A DNA stretch of 64,000 nt from CAIWHR01 sp963813415 (GCA_963813415.1 CAWEYW010000009.1:434001-498000); one strand, 5' to 3'. Counted from the first letter of the stretch, positions 1 to 8,491 are shown. The notes: a model not told the origin generated them from the letters alone. Numbers and translations are program-made.

Positions 1-65
1 AGGGTGGCGAACGAGAGGACGAAGATAACTCCGAGCCATTGCCAGAGCTTGCGTGTCGGTTTCAC
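1..65 (-). CDS. N-terminus of a membrane protein, cut by the window edge (possibly quinol NO reductase)
   Basis: Only the first 21 codons are visible, from a GTG start at 65 on the minus strand. AGGAG lies about 8 nt upstream, a good ribosome binding site. The peptide begins VKPTRKLWQWLGVIFVLSFA: a short basic stretch followed by a hydrophobic helix. This pattern resembles the start of quinol-dependent nitric oxide reductases and related membrane-anchored respiratory enzymes, but the fragment is too short to be decisive. An FNR-like box at 147-160 and a TTTATA -10-like hexamer near 117-122 lie upstream in the right geometry, so expression under oxygen limitation is likely. The identity is inference; the start and the hydrophobic helix are seen. 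Confidence 0.45.
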   Translation of the reverse strand, partial: MKPTRKLWQWLGVIFVLSFAT

Positions 66-146
66 TGCCGTTTCTCCTGTGGGCGGAATACGTAGGTGCA
101 TTCTATGTGCACCTTTTATAAAGGAGTAGCGGGAATGAACCTTTCC

Positions 147-160
147 TTGATCCGTGTCAA
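147..160 (-). promoter_or_regulatory. FNR/Anr-like box upstream of the edge gene
   Basis: TTGATCCGTGTCAA matches the FNR/Anr consensus TTGAT-N4-ATCAA with one mismatch. Its centre (153.5) is 42-44 nt upstream of the start predicted from the TTTATA hexamer at 117-122 on the minus strand, close to the -41.5 spacing of class II FNR promoters. The rest of the 66-379 gap holds no gene I can support. Confidence 0.55.
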
Positions 161-379
161 AAATCCGCCGCGGTGAAGCGGCATGGGGCACGGGCCACCA
201 CCGGAGCGCGGCCTTGCAGCGGCGCTCGCAATGCAGTCGGTCCACGGATCCTGGCGCGCCAAGGCGGTACGCAGCGCACCACGGCGCGCCGCCGTGAACG
301 CGCGGAAAGGTGCCAAAGAGGCATTGCCGGCGCCGCATCGTGGAGGGGCGCGAAACAGCGACCTGGACCAGGCTGCGGG

Positions 380-2239
380 CTATTCGGGCGCGAGTACCAG
401 ATGGAACCGCGAGGAGTCCACGCGAATGTGCGGTTGCAACTCACGGGCGAGCCTCACCACGATGCGATCGCCGTGGTGCGCAAGTCGCGCGAGGAAGCGC
501 TCGAAATCGGCCCCGTTCTGATCGAGCAGCCGCTCGACGGTCACGGTCAAGGTCGTGCCGTGCACGCGCAGTAGCTTGTCGAGTGACGCAGCGAGGCTCG
601 TGAAGGCCCGCCGCCGCAGCACGGCGTCCGCAACCACGCGCATGTGAATCTCCCGTGCCTGCGCGGTGAGCGCGACGCCCGAGAGCCGCAGCCGGGCCAT
701 CATCCTTTCGCGCACGCGATCGAAGCGGCGTTGCAACTTGGGGGCGGTGGCGACGGGTTCGAAGTGCCGCATCACGTAATCCTGCATCGCGAGGCCGGCA
801 ATCCAGTCGACGATCGTGAGCGGCAGCATGCGCGGCGCACGCCACGGGAGGCTGCGCAGGAACTGGTGCAGCCGTGCAGGTCCACCCGGCAGGACGCCGC
901 TGCGCAGCAGGCGCAGCACGATGCCGGCTCGCTGGAGGAGTGGATACTCGCCCGCATACACCGGGGGGCCGAAGGCGGCGATCTTGTTGCGGATGCGCTC
1001 GGCAATGGCGCGGTCGCTGACCAGCCGCCGATAGAGTTGCTGGTAGCCGGACACCATCGCCTCGTAGCTCATGTGCCGGGGCACGACGTTGGTCACGAGC
1101 TTGGTGTTGTCCGAGTGCGGGCGCGTGGTCGTGAGTCGGCCCTCGCGCTCCAGGCGCTCGTACAGCGGAGTCTTTGGTAACGCGGTAAGAAGCCCGATCA
1201 TGGCAGCCTGGATGCCCGAAGCCATGACGAACCGGTGCTGCACGTCGAAGCTCTCCAGCGTGTCGTTGTCGAAGCCGACGATGAAGCCGCCCAGGACGTC
1301 GATGCCATACGCGTAGATCGCACGCACCGACTGCAGCACGTCCTGACGCGTGTTCTGGGTCTTGCGCGTGTCCCTGAGCGTCTGCGGGTCGGGCGATTCG
1401 ATGCCGATGAACACCCAGCCGAAATGCGCATCGCGCATGAGGCCGAGGAGCTCCGCGTCCTGAGCAAGGTTGATCGACACCTCGGTCCCGAAGCGGAACG
1501 CATACTTGTGCCGGACCTGATAGGCGACGAGGGCGCGCAGGAGCGCCTTCGCGACGCCGGGGTTGCCGATCAGGTTGTCATCGACGAAGAAGACATTTCG
1601 CACACCGAGCGCGCGCAGCGCGTCGAGCTCGCGCTCGACCTGGGCGACGCTCTTGGTCCGCGGCTTGCGCCCGAACATGACGATGATGTCGCAGAAGTCG
1701 CACAGATAGGGACACCCCCTCGAGAATTGCATGGTGGCGGTGGAATAGCGCTCGAGAGCCAGCAGGTCGAAGCGCGGGGTCGGCGAGTCGGCCAGCGCGA
1801 CCGTGCCGGTTTCGCGGTACAGCCCCGCTGGCGTGCCGTGCTCGAAGTCGGCACAGAAGCGCGGCCAGACATATTCGGCCTCCCCGGCGACGACCGTGTC
1901 GCAAAGTCCGGTGTAACGCTCGGGGCATAGCGATGCGAAGCTTCCGCCGGCGACGGTGAAGTATCCCTTGCTGCGGTAGAAGCGCAGGAGCTCGCCCTGG
2001 CGCTCGAACTGCACGCCCATCCCGCAGACGCCGATGACATCGGCAACCGGGTCGAGCGGCACCGAGGCGATGTTCTCGTCGACGATCGCGACGTCCCAGG
2101 AGGGCGGGCTCAGCGCCGCGATGGTCGCGAGCCCGAGCGGCGGATTGATCGCCCGCTTTCCCGGCAGGACGTTGTCGACCGCCCACTTGAAGCTCCAGAA
2201 GCTCTCCGGGTATTTCGGATTGACGAGCAGCAGGCGCAT
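380..2239 (-). CDS. B12-binding domain radical SAM protein
   Basis: A 619-aa protein with an N-terminal cobalamin-binding-like Rossmann region (about residues 1-140) and a radical SAM core carrying C176-x3-C180-x2-C183 (CPYLCDFC) for the 4Fe-4S/SAM cluster. A long C-terminal region of about 200 residues follows. The start ATG at 2239 has AAAGGAG 8 nt upstream. It is the last gene of a minus-strand run ubiU-ubiV-ubiT-radical SAM, with 61 nt between ubiT and this gene, so co-transcription is likely. Class B radical SAM enzymes usually methylate or rearrange inactive carbons, but some cobalamin-fold members do not need B12. The substrate is unknown. The neighbours suggest a quinone- or anaerobiosis-linked step (inference). 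Family assignment is secure; function is not. Confidence 0.85.
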   Translation of the reverse strand: MRLLLVNPKYPESFWSFKWAVDNVLPGKRAINPPLGLATIAALSPPSWDVAIVDENIASVPLDPVADVIGVCGMGVQFERQGELLRFYRSKGYFTVAGGSFASLCPERYTGLCDTVVAGEAEYVWPRFCADFEHGTPAGLYRETGTVALADSPTPRFDLLALERYSTATMQFSRGCPYLCDFCDIIVMFGRKPRTKSVAQVERELDALRALGVRNVFFVDDNLIGNPGVAKALLRALVAYQVRHKYAFRFGTEVSINLAQDAELLGLMRDAHFGWVFIGIESPDPQTLRDTRKTQNTRQDVLQSVRAIYAYGIDVLGGFIVGFDNDTLESFDVQHRFVMASGIQAAMIGLLTALPKTPLYERLEREGRLTTTRPHSDNTKLVTNVVPRHMSYEAMVSGYQQLYRRLVSDRAIAERIRNKIAAFGPPVYAGEYPLLQRAGIVLRLLRSGVLPGGPARLHQFLRSLPWRAPRMLPLTIVDWIAGLAMQDYVMRHFEPVATAPKLQRRFDRVRERMMARLRLSGVALTAQAREIHMRVVADAVLRRRAFTSLAASLDKLLRVHGTTLTVTVERLLDQNGADFERFLARLAHHGDRIVVRLARELQPHIRVDSSRFHLVLAPE

Positions 2240-2300
2240 TCAGGCGCTCCTTTCGTCACGCGGCCACGGCGGGGGCCGGCCGCCGGCAATCGCTGCCTCC

Positions 2301-2750
2301 CTACCCGGCGAGCCACGCCGGTAGTTCCAGCGCATCCAGGGTGTTCTTCAGCAGCAGGCCCGCGGCAGTGTCGCCCTCGACCGCGAGGCGCCGCTGGAAG
2401 AAGAGGGTGTCCGGATCGGCCCGGCGAAGGGCGAGGGCCACGAAGTCGGCCGCGCAGGCGGTAAAGGTCACGTCGGCCGGACGGTGATCGGCAAGCGCCA
2501 CGAAAGCGCCGTGGCGGATGCGGAACGCTGCGCGGACGCCGAGATCGCGCACGGCGACCCGGAAGCTTTTTCCTTCGAGCAGCGCAAGGGCGTCGTAGCC
2601 GATGAGGCGCGGCGCGATGGCCGAAAGCAGCCACGCGCTCGCGACCGTCGGCGGCAGGCATGGGAGACGCGAGAGAATGGCTCGCACGACCGGAGGTGCG
2701 ACGAAGGCGGGCTGCGCGGCAATGCCCGCGCGTTGCATCGCGTCAGTCAT
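2301..2750 (-). CDS. ubiT: UbiT, SCP2-domain accessory factor of O2-independent ubiquinone synthesis
   Basis: A 149-aa single-domain SCP2 (sterol carrier protein 2) fold protein. In E. coli UbiT (YhbT) is a lipid-binding accessory factor needed together with UbiU and UbiV to make ubiquinone without oxygen. The central segment LLEGKSFRVAVRDLGVRAAF and the following strand pattern are typical of the short bacterial SCP2 family. Its ATG overlaps the end of ubiV by 8 nt, indicating translational coupling. The assignment rests on the fold together with the strict ubiUVT gene order. Confidence 0.85.
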   Translation of the reverse strand: MTDAMQRAGIAAQPAFVAPPVVRAILSRLPCLPPTVASAWLLSAIAPRLIGYDALALLEGKSFRVAVRDLGVRAAFRIRHGAFVALADHRPADVTFTACAADFVALALRRADPDTLFFQRRLAVEGDTAAGLLLKNTLDALELPAWLAG

Positions 2751-3642
2751 GTTGCTCCATCACGAGTTCGAGGCCAGGGCGCGCATGCCAGTACCCGTTG
2801 CAGGCGCTGGTCCCGGTGGGCAGCGGCACGCGCACGGCAAGCTCACCCGCGAGTGCGCGGCGAAAGCACGCGATGACGTCCGTCATGTCCTGCGCCGTGG
2901 GGGAGAGCCGCAATGCGTCGACGCCCATCGACCGGATGGCTGGGATGACGTCGATCAGGTTCAACACCCGGAAGGATTGCGTCTGGATGCCATTCAGCAC
3001 CAGGAACGGTTCGCCGTCACGCGTGGCAAGAGGCAGGCCGTCGGGATGATCGAGGCAGCGGAACCGGCAGTCGTCCTTGGGGAGATCGTAGTGCCGCGCC
3101 GTGAAGCAGCGGGCCGAGAAGGCGAGCGGCAATCGTCCGAAGGCGAGCACCTCCGTCGTCATGCCGGCGGGCTTGTCGGCGAGGATCGCCCCGAGGCTGG
3201 CGTGGGAGAGCTCGAACGGCGGCACCCAGCGCGCGGCGCCCAGGCCGGCGATGACGTGCAGCGCCTCCGCACTGTAGAGGTTGAGGTGCGGACCGGCGAC
3301 GAACGGTGCGTTGCCGCCGAGCACGTGCACGGCGCCCATGTCGTTGGCCTCGATCATGAAGCGGCCGTTGGCGGCGAGCCGCCGGAGCGTCCTGAGGTCG
3401 GCTTCCGACTCCATGAGTACCTGGGCCGACAGTACGACTTCCTTGCCGCAGCCGGCGAGCGCTTCGGCGATCCTGATCCAGTCGTCGTGACGGTACTCGT
3501 GCCGGCGCGAGCATACCGTCTCGCCGAGATAGACGCGGTGCACGGGCGTTTCCGCCACCTCGTCGTAGAACGCGTCGAGGCGCTCGCGCGTCCAGTAGTA
3601 AGGCACGGGGCCGAGCGTCAGCTCCATCGTGGTCACCGCCAT
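2743..3642 (-). CDS. ubiV: UbiV, U32-family 4Fe-4S protein of anaerobic ubiquinone hydroxylation
   Basis: A 299-aa U32 'peptidase' family protein, the length of E. coli UbiV (298 aa). UbiU and UbiV form a heterodimer that hydroxylates the ubiquinone ring without O2, with prephenate as oxygen donor. The N-terminus GPVPYYWTRERLDAFYDE aligns with the family start. The four cluster cysteines are visible: one in ETVCSRR, then ARCFTAR followed by KDDCRFRC. I place the start at 3642, giving a 10-nt overlap with ubiU; a second in-frame ATG at 3627 would leave 5 nt after the ubiU stop. The reading frame stays open further upstream to 4158, but that part lies inside ubiU and is not protein-like. Confidence 0.93.
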   Translation of the reverse strand: MAVTTMELTLGPVPYYWTRERLDAFYDEVAETPVHRVYLGETVCSRRHEYRHDDWIRIAEALAGCGKEVVLSAQVLMESEADLRTLRRLAANGRFMIEANDMGAVHVLGGNAPFVAGPHLNLYSAEALHVIAGLGAARWVPPFELSHASLGAILADKPAGMTTEVLAFGRLPLAFSARCFTARHYDLPKDDCRFRCLDHPDGLPLATRDGEPFLVLNGIQTQSFRVLNLIDVIPAIRSMGVDALRLSPTAQDMTDVIACFRRALAGELAVRVPLPTGTSACNGYWHARPGLELVMEQHD

Positions 3643-4664
3643 GGCCGGTGGTAGGCGCCGAGCGTTGTCTCCTGGCCCTCGGCGAGCGCGGCGAGCGCCT
3701 GCGACCACGTCTCGCGTACGCGAAAGGCATCGGGAGCTCCCGTGCAGGCGTCGATCGCGGCGCGCCACGTGCGGGTCGCCGCCGCAACGTAGGCAGGACT
3801 GCGCTGGCGGCCTTCGATCTTCACTGCCGAGATGCCGATGCGCACGAGGTCCGGCAGGATGGCAAGAGTGTTGAGCGAGGTCGGCTGCTCGATCGCGTAG
3901 TACGTGTCTGCGTTGACGACGTAGCGGCCCTTGCAGAGCGTCGGATAGCCGGCGCTTTCGTGGGCGGCGAAGCGGTCGATGAGGACGCCGTTCAAGCGCA
4001 CCGTGCGGCCCTCCGGCGTTTCCTGCCAGCGCACAGCCTTGGCCGGGGAGCACACGCCGACGGTATTCGGACCTTCGCCGGTGGTGTAGGAAGACAGGGC
4101 ACAGCGACCCTCGACCATGACGCAGAGACTGCCGAAACCGAAGACCTCGATCTCGCATTGCGCGCTCCCCACCACGTGCTCGACTTGCGCGAGGGAGAGC
4201 ACCCGCGGCAGCACGGCGCGGCGCACGCCGAAGTGCCGAACATAGAAGTTGATGGCCTCGTACGTCGTCGCGGATCCTTGCACGGAAAGGTGCAGGCGCA
4301 GCTCGGGATGGTGCTCCGCGGCGTAGCGCATGAGTCCGGGGTCGGCGAGAATCACGGCATCGACGCGGAGGTCCGCAGCGCGGTCCACGGCACCGGACCA
4401 GCGCGCGAACTCGCCCGGCTGCGCATACGTATTGAGAGCGAGCAGAACCTTGCAGCCGCGTTCATGGGCGTAGGCGACTCCGTCGGCGGCGCCCTTGGCG
4501 TCGAAGTTGAGACCTTCGAAATTCCGGGCGTTGGTCGTATCGCGAAAGCCGATGTACACGCAGTCGGCGCCGTGATCGACGGCGGCCTTGAGCGATGGCA
4601 GGCCCCCAGCGGGACAGACGAGCTCGATGCGTGGCGGTCCGTGGGGGTGAAGCGACAGGGACAT
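3633..4664 (-). CDS. ubiU: UbiU, U32-family 4Fe-4S protein of anaerobic ubiquinone hydroxylation
   Basis: A 343-aa U32 protein (E. coli UbiU has 331), starting MSLSLHPHGPPRIELVCPAG. The start at 4664 places an FNR box at 4747-4760 about 83 nt upstream, so the leader and promoter fit. An upstream in-frame ATG inside the FNR box would add about 30 poorly conserved residues and is less likely. The cluster cysteines occur as LCVMVEGRC, GVCSP and LCKGRY. UbiU is the partner of UbiV and first gene of the operon ubiU-ubiV-ubiT-radical SAM. The operon lets the cell keep ubiquinone, and hence denitrifying respiration, when oxygen is absent (established for the family). Confidence 0.93.
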   Translation of the reverse strand: MSLSLHPHGPPRIELVCPAGGLPSLKAAVDHGADCVYIGFRDTTNARNFEGLNFDAKGAADGVAYAHERGCKVLLALNTYAQPGEFARWSGAVDRAADLRVDAVILADPGLMRYAAEHHPELRLHLSVQGSATTYEAINFYVRHFGVRRAVLPRVLSLAQVEHVVGSAQCEIEVFGFGSLCVMVEGRCALSSYTTGEGPNTVGVCSPAKAVRWQETPEGRTVRLNGVLIDRFAAHESAGYPTLCKGRYVVNADTYYAIEQPTSLNTLAILPDLVRIGISAVKIEGRQRSPAYVAAATRTWRAAIDACTGAPDAFRVRETWSQALAALAEGQETTLGAYHRPWR

Positions 4665-4746
4665 GTGGGCGATGCGACCGAGCGAGGTCGGAGCAGGCGG
4701 AGCCGGATGCAACTGGATAGTCTTGCCCTTGCCTTGCGCGAGCGCC

Positions 4747-4760
4747 TTAATCATGATCAA
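4747..4760 (-). promoter_or_regulatory. FNR/Anr-like box of the ubiUVT operon
   Basis: TTAATCATGATCAA on the plus strand matches TTGAT-N4-ATCAA with one mismatch. Centred at 4753.5, it predicts a minus-strand start of transcription near 4712 at class II spacing, about 48 nt before the ubiU ATG at 4664. A weak -10-like GACTAT lies at 4722-4717. Confidence 0.65.
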
Positions 4761-4897
4761 GATGCGCTCATGCGTGGTGGCCTGTCGGCGGCGTGTCGCC
4801 GCAGGTGTGCGCGGCGATCTGCAGCGTGGGCGCCGGAGGCGCATTGCCCTCGTCGAGGCGTCACTGCACGACGACGGGGCCAACCTTGGCGACTCGC

Positions 4898-4911
4898 TTG
4901 ATGCGTATTAA
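4898..4911 (+). promoter_or_regulatory. FNR/Anr-like box of the divergent DUF2249 gene
   Basis: TTGATGCGTATTAA matches TTGAT-N4-ATCAA with one mismatch. It ends 57 nt before the GTG of the DUF2249 gene. It is a separate site from 4747-4760 (centres 151 bp apart), so each divergent unit appears to have its own oxygen-responsive promoter. Confidence 0.6.
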
Positions 4912-4968
4912 GGTGGGCCGGGGTACCGCCTCCCACCATGCTTCCGTGGTTCACTTCAAGGAGCAGCC

Positions 4969-5190
4969 GTGACGCAAACCCTCACGCTTGACGTTCGCGG
5001 CATGGATCCACCGGAGCCGATGGTGTTGGTACTCGATGCCGTGGATGGTTTCGTTCCCGGCGATCGCCTCACCCTGCTCATCGATTGCGAGGCACTGCCG
5101 CTCTACCGGATTCTCGATCGCAACGGCTACAAGCACCGCGTCGTCCCCGGGAGCGACGCGAAGTACCACGTCGAGATCTGGGTCGAGTGA
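4969..5190 (+). CDS. DUF2249 (TusA-like fold) small protein
   Basis: A 73-aa protein containing LDVRGMDPPEPMVLVLDAVD and ending in a YRILDRNGYKHRV segment, the signature of DUF2249 proteins, which share the TusA/SirA two-layer fold. These are often found beside anaerobic respiration and nitrogen-oxide genes; their molecular role is not settled. The start is GTG with AAGGAG at 4958-4963, five nt upstream, which fixes the start. It is divergent from ubiU and preceded by an FNR-like box, so it is probably induced at low oxygen. Confidence 0.85.
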   Translation: MTQTLTLDVRGMDPPEPMVLVLDAVDGFVPGDRLTLLIDCEALPLYRILDRNGYKHRVVPGSDAKYHVEIWVE

Positions 5191-5338
5191 TCCGACCGGC
5201 TTGGTCCGGCGCCCTGGTGCCAACCACGGCGATCTCCTCGACTGCAGCCCGATCGTTCCGTCCGCACCGCGGGCGATCCTCGCGCGCGATCGGCGCGCAC
5301 GGCACAATGCAGGGCAGGGGACGACCGGGAACGCAGAC

Positions 5339-6961
5339 GTGGAAATAAAGACAGGGCGACCAGCCACGCTGGCGCCTTCAGGAATGGTGACATGCCCGCA
5401 CGCGCTGGCGTCGGCGGCGGGCGTCGATGTGCTGCACGCCGGTGGATCGGCGGTGGACGCCGCCATCGCCACCAGTGCCGCGCTGGCGGTGATCTATCCG
5501 CATATGACCGGCGTGGGGGGCGATGCGTTCTGGCTCATTCACGACGCGCACGACGGGCGCGTGCGTTACCTCGCGGGCGGTGGAAAGGCGGCGGGAGCGG
5601 CGTCGATCGGCGCGTTCCGCGCGCAAGGCCAGGCGGAGATTCCGTTTCGCGGCGCGCGGACCGGCACGCTCACCACACCGGGCAGCGTCGCGAGCTGGTG
5701 CGAAGCGCACCGCGTGTATGGCCGGCTGCCGCTGCAGCGCGACCTCGAATCAGCCATCGCTTACGCACGCGACGGATTTCCCGTGACGGCGCGCCTCGCC
5801 GGCTGGATCGAGACGACCGCGCCTGAATTCCGTGACGAGCCGGAGTGGCGCGCGATCTTCACGCCGGACGGTGCGTTGCCGCGGCTCGGTGCCAGGATGG
5901 TGAACGTCGGTCTTGCACGTACCCTGCAAGCGATCGCCGACCACGGACACGCCGGTTTTTACGAAGGCGACGTGGCGCGCGAGCTGGCCCGTTTCGCGCG
6001 CGAGCGTGGCGGGTTCTTCGACGAGCGCGACCTCGCCGCGCAGGACGCCTCGTGGGACGAGCCGCTGCGGGGTTCGTATCGCGACGTGACGCTGTACGAG
6101 ACGCCGCCGCCGACGCAAGGCTTCACCGTCCTGCAGATGCTCGCGTTGCTCGAACCCTTCGAGCTCCACCGCCGCGACTTCCTCGGACCCGATTACGTCC
6201 ACCTGATGGTGCAGGCGAAGCAGATCGCCTACCACGATCGCGATCGGTGGCTCGCCGACCCGGCGTTCGCGCCGATGGCGCTCGACCGGCTGCTCGCGCG
6301 CGACTATGTCGACAAGCGGCGGCGGATCATCGATCCCGCGCATGCGCTATCGTGGGACAAGGTGCCCTCGTACGGCAGTCTCGCGGGCGATACCGTCTAC
6401 ATCGGCGTGGTGGATGCGCAAGGCAACGCGGTCTCGCTCATCCATAGCCTTTACGGCGTCTTCGGCTCGGGGGTCGTTGCTGGCCGTACGGGCGTGGTGC
6501 TGCAGAACCGCGGCGCCTATTTCAGCCTGGACCCCGCGCATCCGAACCGCCTCGAGCCGGGCAAGGTTCCGCTCCACACGCTGATCGCGTCGATGGCCTT
6601 CCGCGAAGCGAAGCTGTGGGCCGTCGTCGGCTGCATGGGTGCGGACGGCCAGCCGCAGATCCAGCTGCAGACGTATGTTGCGATGATCGATCACGGCTGC
6701 GACATCCAGGAAGCGCTCGAGAGTCCGCGCTGGCTGTCGGGGCGTTTCGCGCTCGGCGAGGCGCGCGACACTCTGCACATCGAACGGCGCTTTCCCCCCG
6801 TGACGATCGACGAGCTGGAGCGGCGTGGCCACGCCGTGAACCGCTGGGGCGACTGGAACGAGCTCGCCGGGCACGCGCACGGAATTACGATCGATCCGAG
6901 CAGCGGCGTGAGGGCCGGCGGCGCGGACCCGCGCAGCGACGGCGCCGCAATCGGTTACTGA
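5339..6961 (+). CDS. Gamma-glutamyltransferase family protein
   Basis: About 540 aa, starting GTG at 5339 or ATG at 5384; the frame is open upstream to 4988, but that part is not protein-like. The Ntn-hydrolase fold of gamma-glutamyltranspeptidases is recognisable: GGSAVDAAIATSAALAV and TGVGGDAFWLI in the large subunit. A GDTVYIGVVD segment contains the Thr expected to become the N-terminal nucleophile of the small subunit after autocleavage. It is followed by VSLIHSLYGVFGSGVVAGRTG. No clear signal peptide is seen with either start, so a cytoplasmic location is possible, unlike classical periplasmic GGT. Substrates might be glutathione conjugates or other gamma-glutamyl amides. It is transcribed alone and converges with a small membrane-protein gene (7-nt overlap of ends). 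Confidence 0.85.
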   Translation: MEIKTGRPATLAPSGMVTCPHALASAAGVDVLHAGGSAVDAAIATSAALAVIYPHMTGVGGDAFWLIHDAHDGRVRYLAGGGKAAGAASIGAFRAQGQAEIPFRGARTGTLTTPGSVASWCEAHRVYGRLPLQRDLESAIAYARDGFPVTARLAGWIETTAPEFRDEPEWRAIFTPDGALPRLGARMVNVGLARTLQAIADHGHAGFYEGDVARELARFARERGGFFDERDLAAQDASWDEPLRGSYRDVTLYETPPPTQGFTVLQMLALLEPFELHRRDFLGPDYVHLMVQAKQIAYHDRDRWLADPAFAPMALDRLLARDYVDKRRRIIDPAHALSWDKVPSYGSLAGDTVYIGVVDAQGNAVSLIHSLYGVFGSGVVAGRTGVVLQNRGAYFSLDPAHPNRLEPGKVPLHTLIASMAFREAKLWAVVGCMGADGQPQIQLQTYVAMIDHGCDIQEALESPRWLSGRFALGEARDTLHIERRFPPVTIDELERRGHAVNRWGDWNELAGHAHGITIDPSSGVRAGGADPRSDGAAIGY

Positions 6962-7146
6962 TCCCGGACGACCGCACGCACGGCGCGTGCGTGCGGCAGG
7001 AGCAGGGCGGGGCGGCGATCGCCGGCCGCAGCGGCAATGCTCTGGCGCACCAGTGCGAGCGCGCTGAGCAAAGCGATGGCGGCGGTGATCTCGGCGGTGA
7101 TGAACACGCCGAGCCACAGGCGCGGAAGTGCCGTGAAGTCGTTCAT
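6955..7146 (-). CDS. Small single-span membrane protein, unknown
   Basis: A 63-aa product with start MNDFTALPRLWLGVF and a hydrophobic segment rich in Ala and Leu (about residues 10-42), ending in a basic tail. The ATG at 7146 is preceded by AAAGAGA at suitable spacing. I do not recognise a family. It overlaps the 3' end of the gamma-glutamyltransferase gene by 7 nt on the opposite strand and lies downstream of another minus-strand secreted protein gene, with a gap of 144 nt. Confidence 0.5.
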   Translation of the reverse strand: MNDFTALPRLWLGVFITAEITAAIALLSALALVRQSIAAAAGDRRPALLLPHARAVRAVVRDQ

Positions 7147-7290
7147 TGCATCTCTTTCGGGAGGCGCGAACGTCGCGCCATCCTTATTATCGGCTCGCGG
7201 TGGGCATGCATGAGACGTGCCAGCCTGCCAACGGGAACGCCGCGAACCGCGTTTCTCCCTGCGTCCACTCCACAGGAGCGACGCCCGCAA

Positions 7291-7782
7291 TCATTTTTCC
7301 ACGCGACGCAGAACGATCTTGAACAGGGTCGTCCAGCCATCCGAACCCTGCGCTTCGCTCCACGCCTCGTACGATGCGTCGTCGAGAGGCGTCCAGCGGG
7401 CGCGATACGTCATGACCTCGCCCCGGGCGACGTACTGCGTCGGTGGAAACGTCAGCGTCGCAGCCGACGGCTGCATGGCCCCGCGGCTGATTCCGCCGAG
7501 ATTCTCGACGTACAGGAATTCCACGCGCCTGGCATTCGAATCCCAGTAGTAGGTCGTCTCGCCCACGTAATCGGGCCTGCCGGGTGCTCGAACCGTGTGC
7601 ACATCGCGCAGTGCCTGCCCGTCATAGAGCCAGGTGAAGCAGTGCTCATCGGTCTGCTTGCCGTCCGGGAATGTCCCGCGCCAGCAGTGACCTGCCAGGA
7701 ATTCCATCGGCTTGAGCCCGTCGACGGGGCTGGCGACAGTCAGGGCCGGCGCCAAGAGCATCGTTGCGGCGAATCGTTTCAT
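7291..7782 (-). CDS. Secreted hypothetical protein, DUF1579-like
   Basis: A 163-aa protein with start MKRFAATMLLAPALTVASPV, a short signal peptide. GGAG lies 7 nt before the ATG at 7782; an upstream ATG at 7800 is in frame but has a poorer site. The mature part opens with LAGHCWRGTFPDGKQTDEHC and continues with beta-strand-rich sequence (ETTYYWDSNARRVEFLYVEN). This pattern resembles small lipocalin-like DUF1579-type periplasmic proteins. The two Cys could form a disulphide. Function unknown. It lies downstream of the TetR gene on the same strand, with 55 nt between. Confidence 0.65.
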   Translation of the reverse strand: MKRFAATMLLAPALTVASPVDGLKPMEFLAGHCWRGTFPDGKQTDEHCFTWLYDGQALRDVHTVRAPGRPDYVGETTYYWDSNARRVEFLYVENLGGISRGAMQPSAATLTFPPTQYVARGEVMTYRARWTPLDDASYEAWSEAQGSDGWTTLFKIVLRRVEK

Positions 7783-7837
7783 CAGGGGCTCCGATCTCAC
7801 GACATGGATTGAGAACGCTCGATAACGCTGCTGGACC

Positions 7838-8491
7838 TCATGGCGGCGTGTTGCGCTGCTGTGCTTTTTTTCGAGCCTGACCGGATGCGGCTCGCTGGTG
7901 CTCGAGGCAGCCGAAATACCCTTGCAGATGCTGGACAGCCCGGTCGAAGAACGCGATGTCCCGATAGGTCCGGCTTTGCATCACGGCACCTTCCATGGTG
8001 ATGAGGACGAATTCCGCCAGCGACCGAATGTCGATCTTGCGCGGCAGCCGATCTGATGCATCCCTCAAGCACTTTTGGATAGCCGTTATCCAGGCTTCGA
8101 AATTGGCGGCCAGCGCGGTCCGTACCACCGGATCGGGCTCATGCAGTTCCAGCGCCAGACTGCCGATGGGACAGCCGTAGGAACACTCGGTCTGGACGAG
8201 GGCAGCCCGATAGCGTGCGAGCAAGGCGAAGATGCGCTGCACCGGGTCTTCGACATCCTCCCACGCGGGCATGAGGAGCATGGTATCGATGCCGTTGCGG
8301 TACTCCTCGAGCACCGCCAGCAGGAGTTCCTGCTTGCCGGGGAAGAAGTGGTACAGGCTTCCGCTGTTGACCTGCGCCAGCCCCAGCACGTCGGCGATGC
8401 TCGTTGAGCCATATCCCTTTGCCGCGAACAGCTGCATGGCAGCGAGCAGCAGCCGTTGCCGTGACGAAGTCGCCGCGTCTTGATTGATCAT
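7838..8491 (-). CDS. TetR/AcrR family transcriptional regulator
   Basis: A 217-aa repressor. The N-terminal helix-turn-helix spans about residues 10-58: LLLAAMQLFAAKGYGSTSI, then VNSGSLYHFFPGKQELLLAV, both typical of TetR. The C-terminal ligand domain is all helical, and CSYGCPIGSLALEL matches the subgroup that has a Cys-containing ligand pocket. The ATG at 8491 sits inside a 22-bp inverted repeat (8479-8500), so the gene probably represses itself. Likely targets are this gene and the downstream secreted protein (inference). The effector is unknown. Confidence 0.9.
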   Translation of the reverse strand: MINQDAATSSRQRLLLAAMQLFAAKGYGSTSIADVLGLAQVNSGSLYHFFPGKQELLLAVLEEYRNGIDTMLLMPAWEDVEDPVQRIFALLARYRAALVQTECSYGCPIGSLALELHEPDPVVRTALAANFEAWITAIQKCLRDASDRLPRKIDIRSLAEFVLITMEGAVMQSRTYRDIAFFDRAVQHLQGYFGCLEHQRAASGQARKKAQQRNTPP

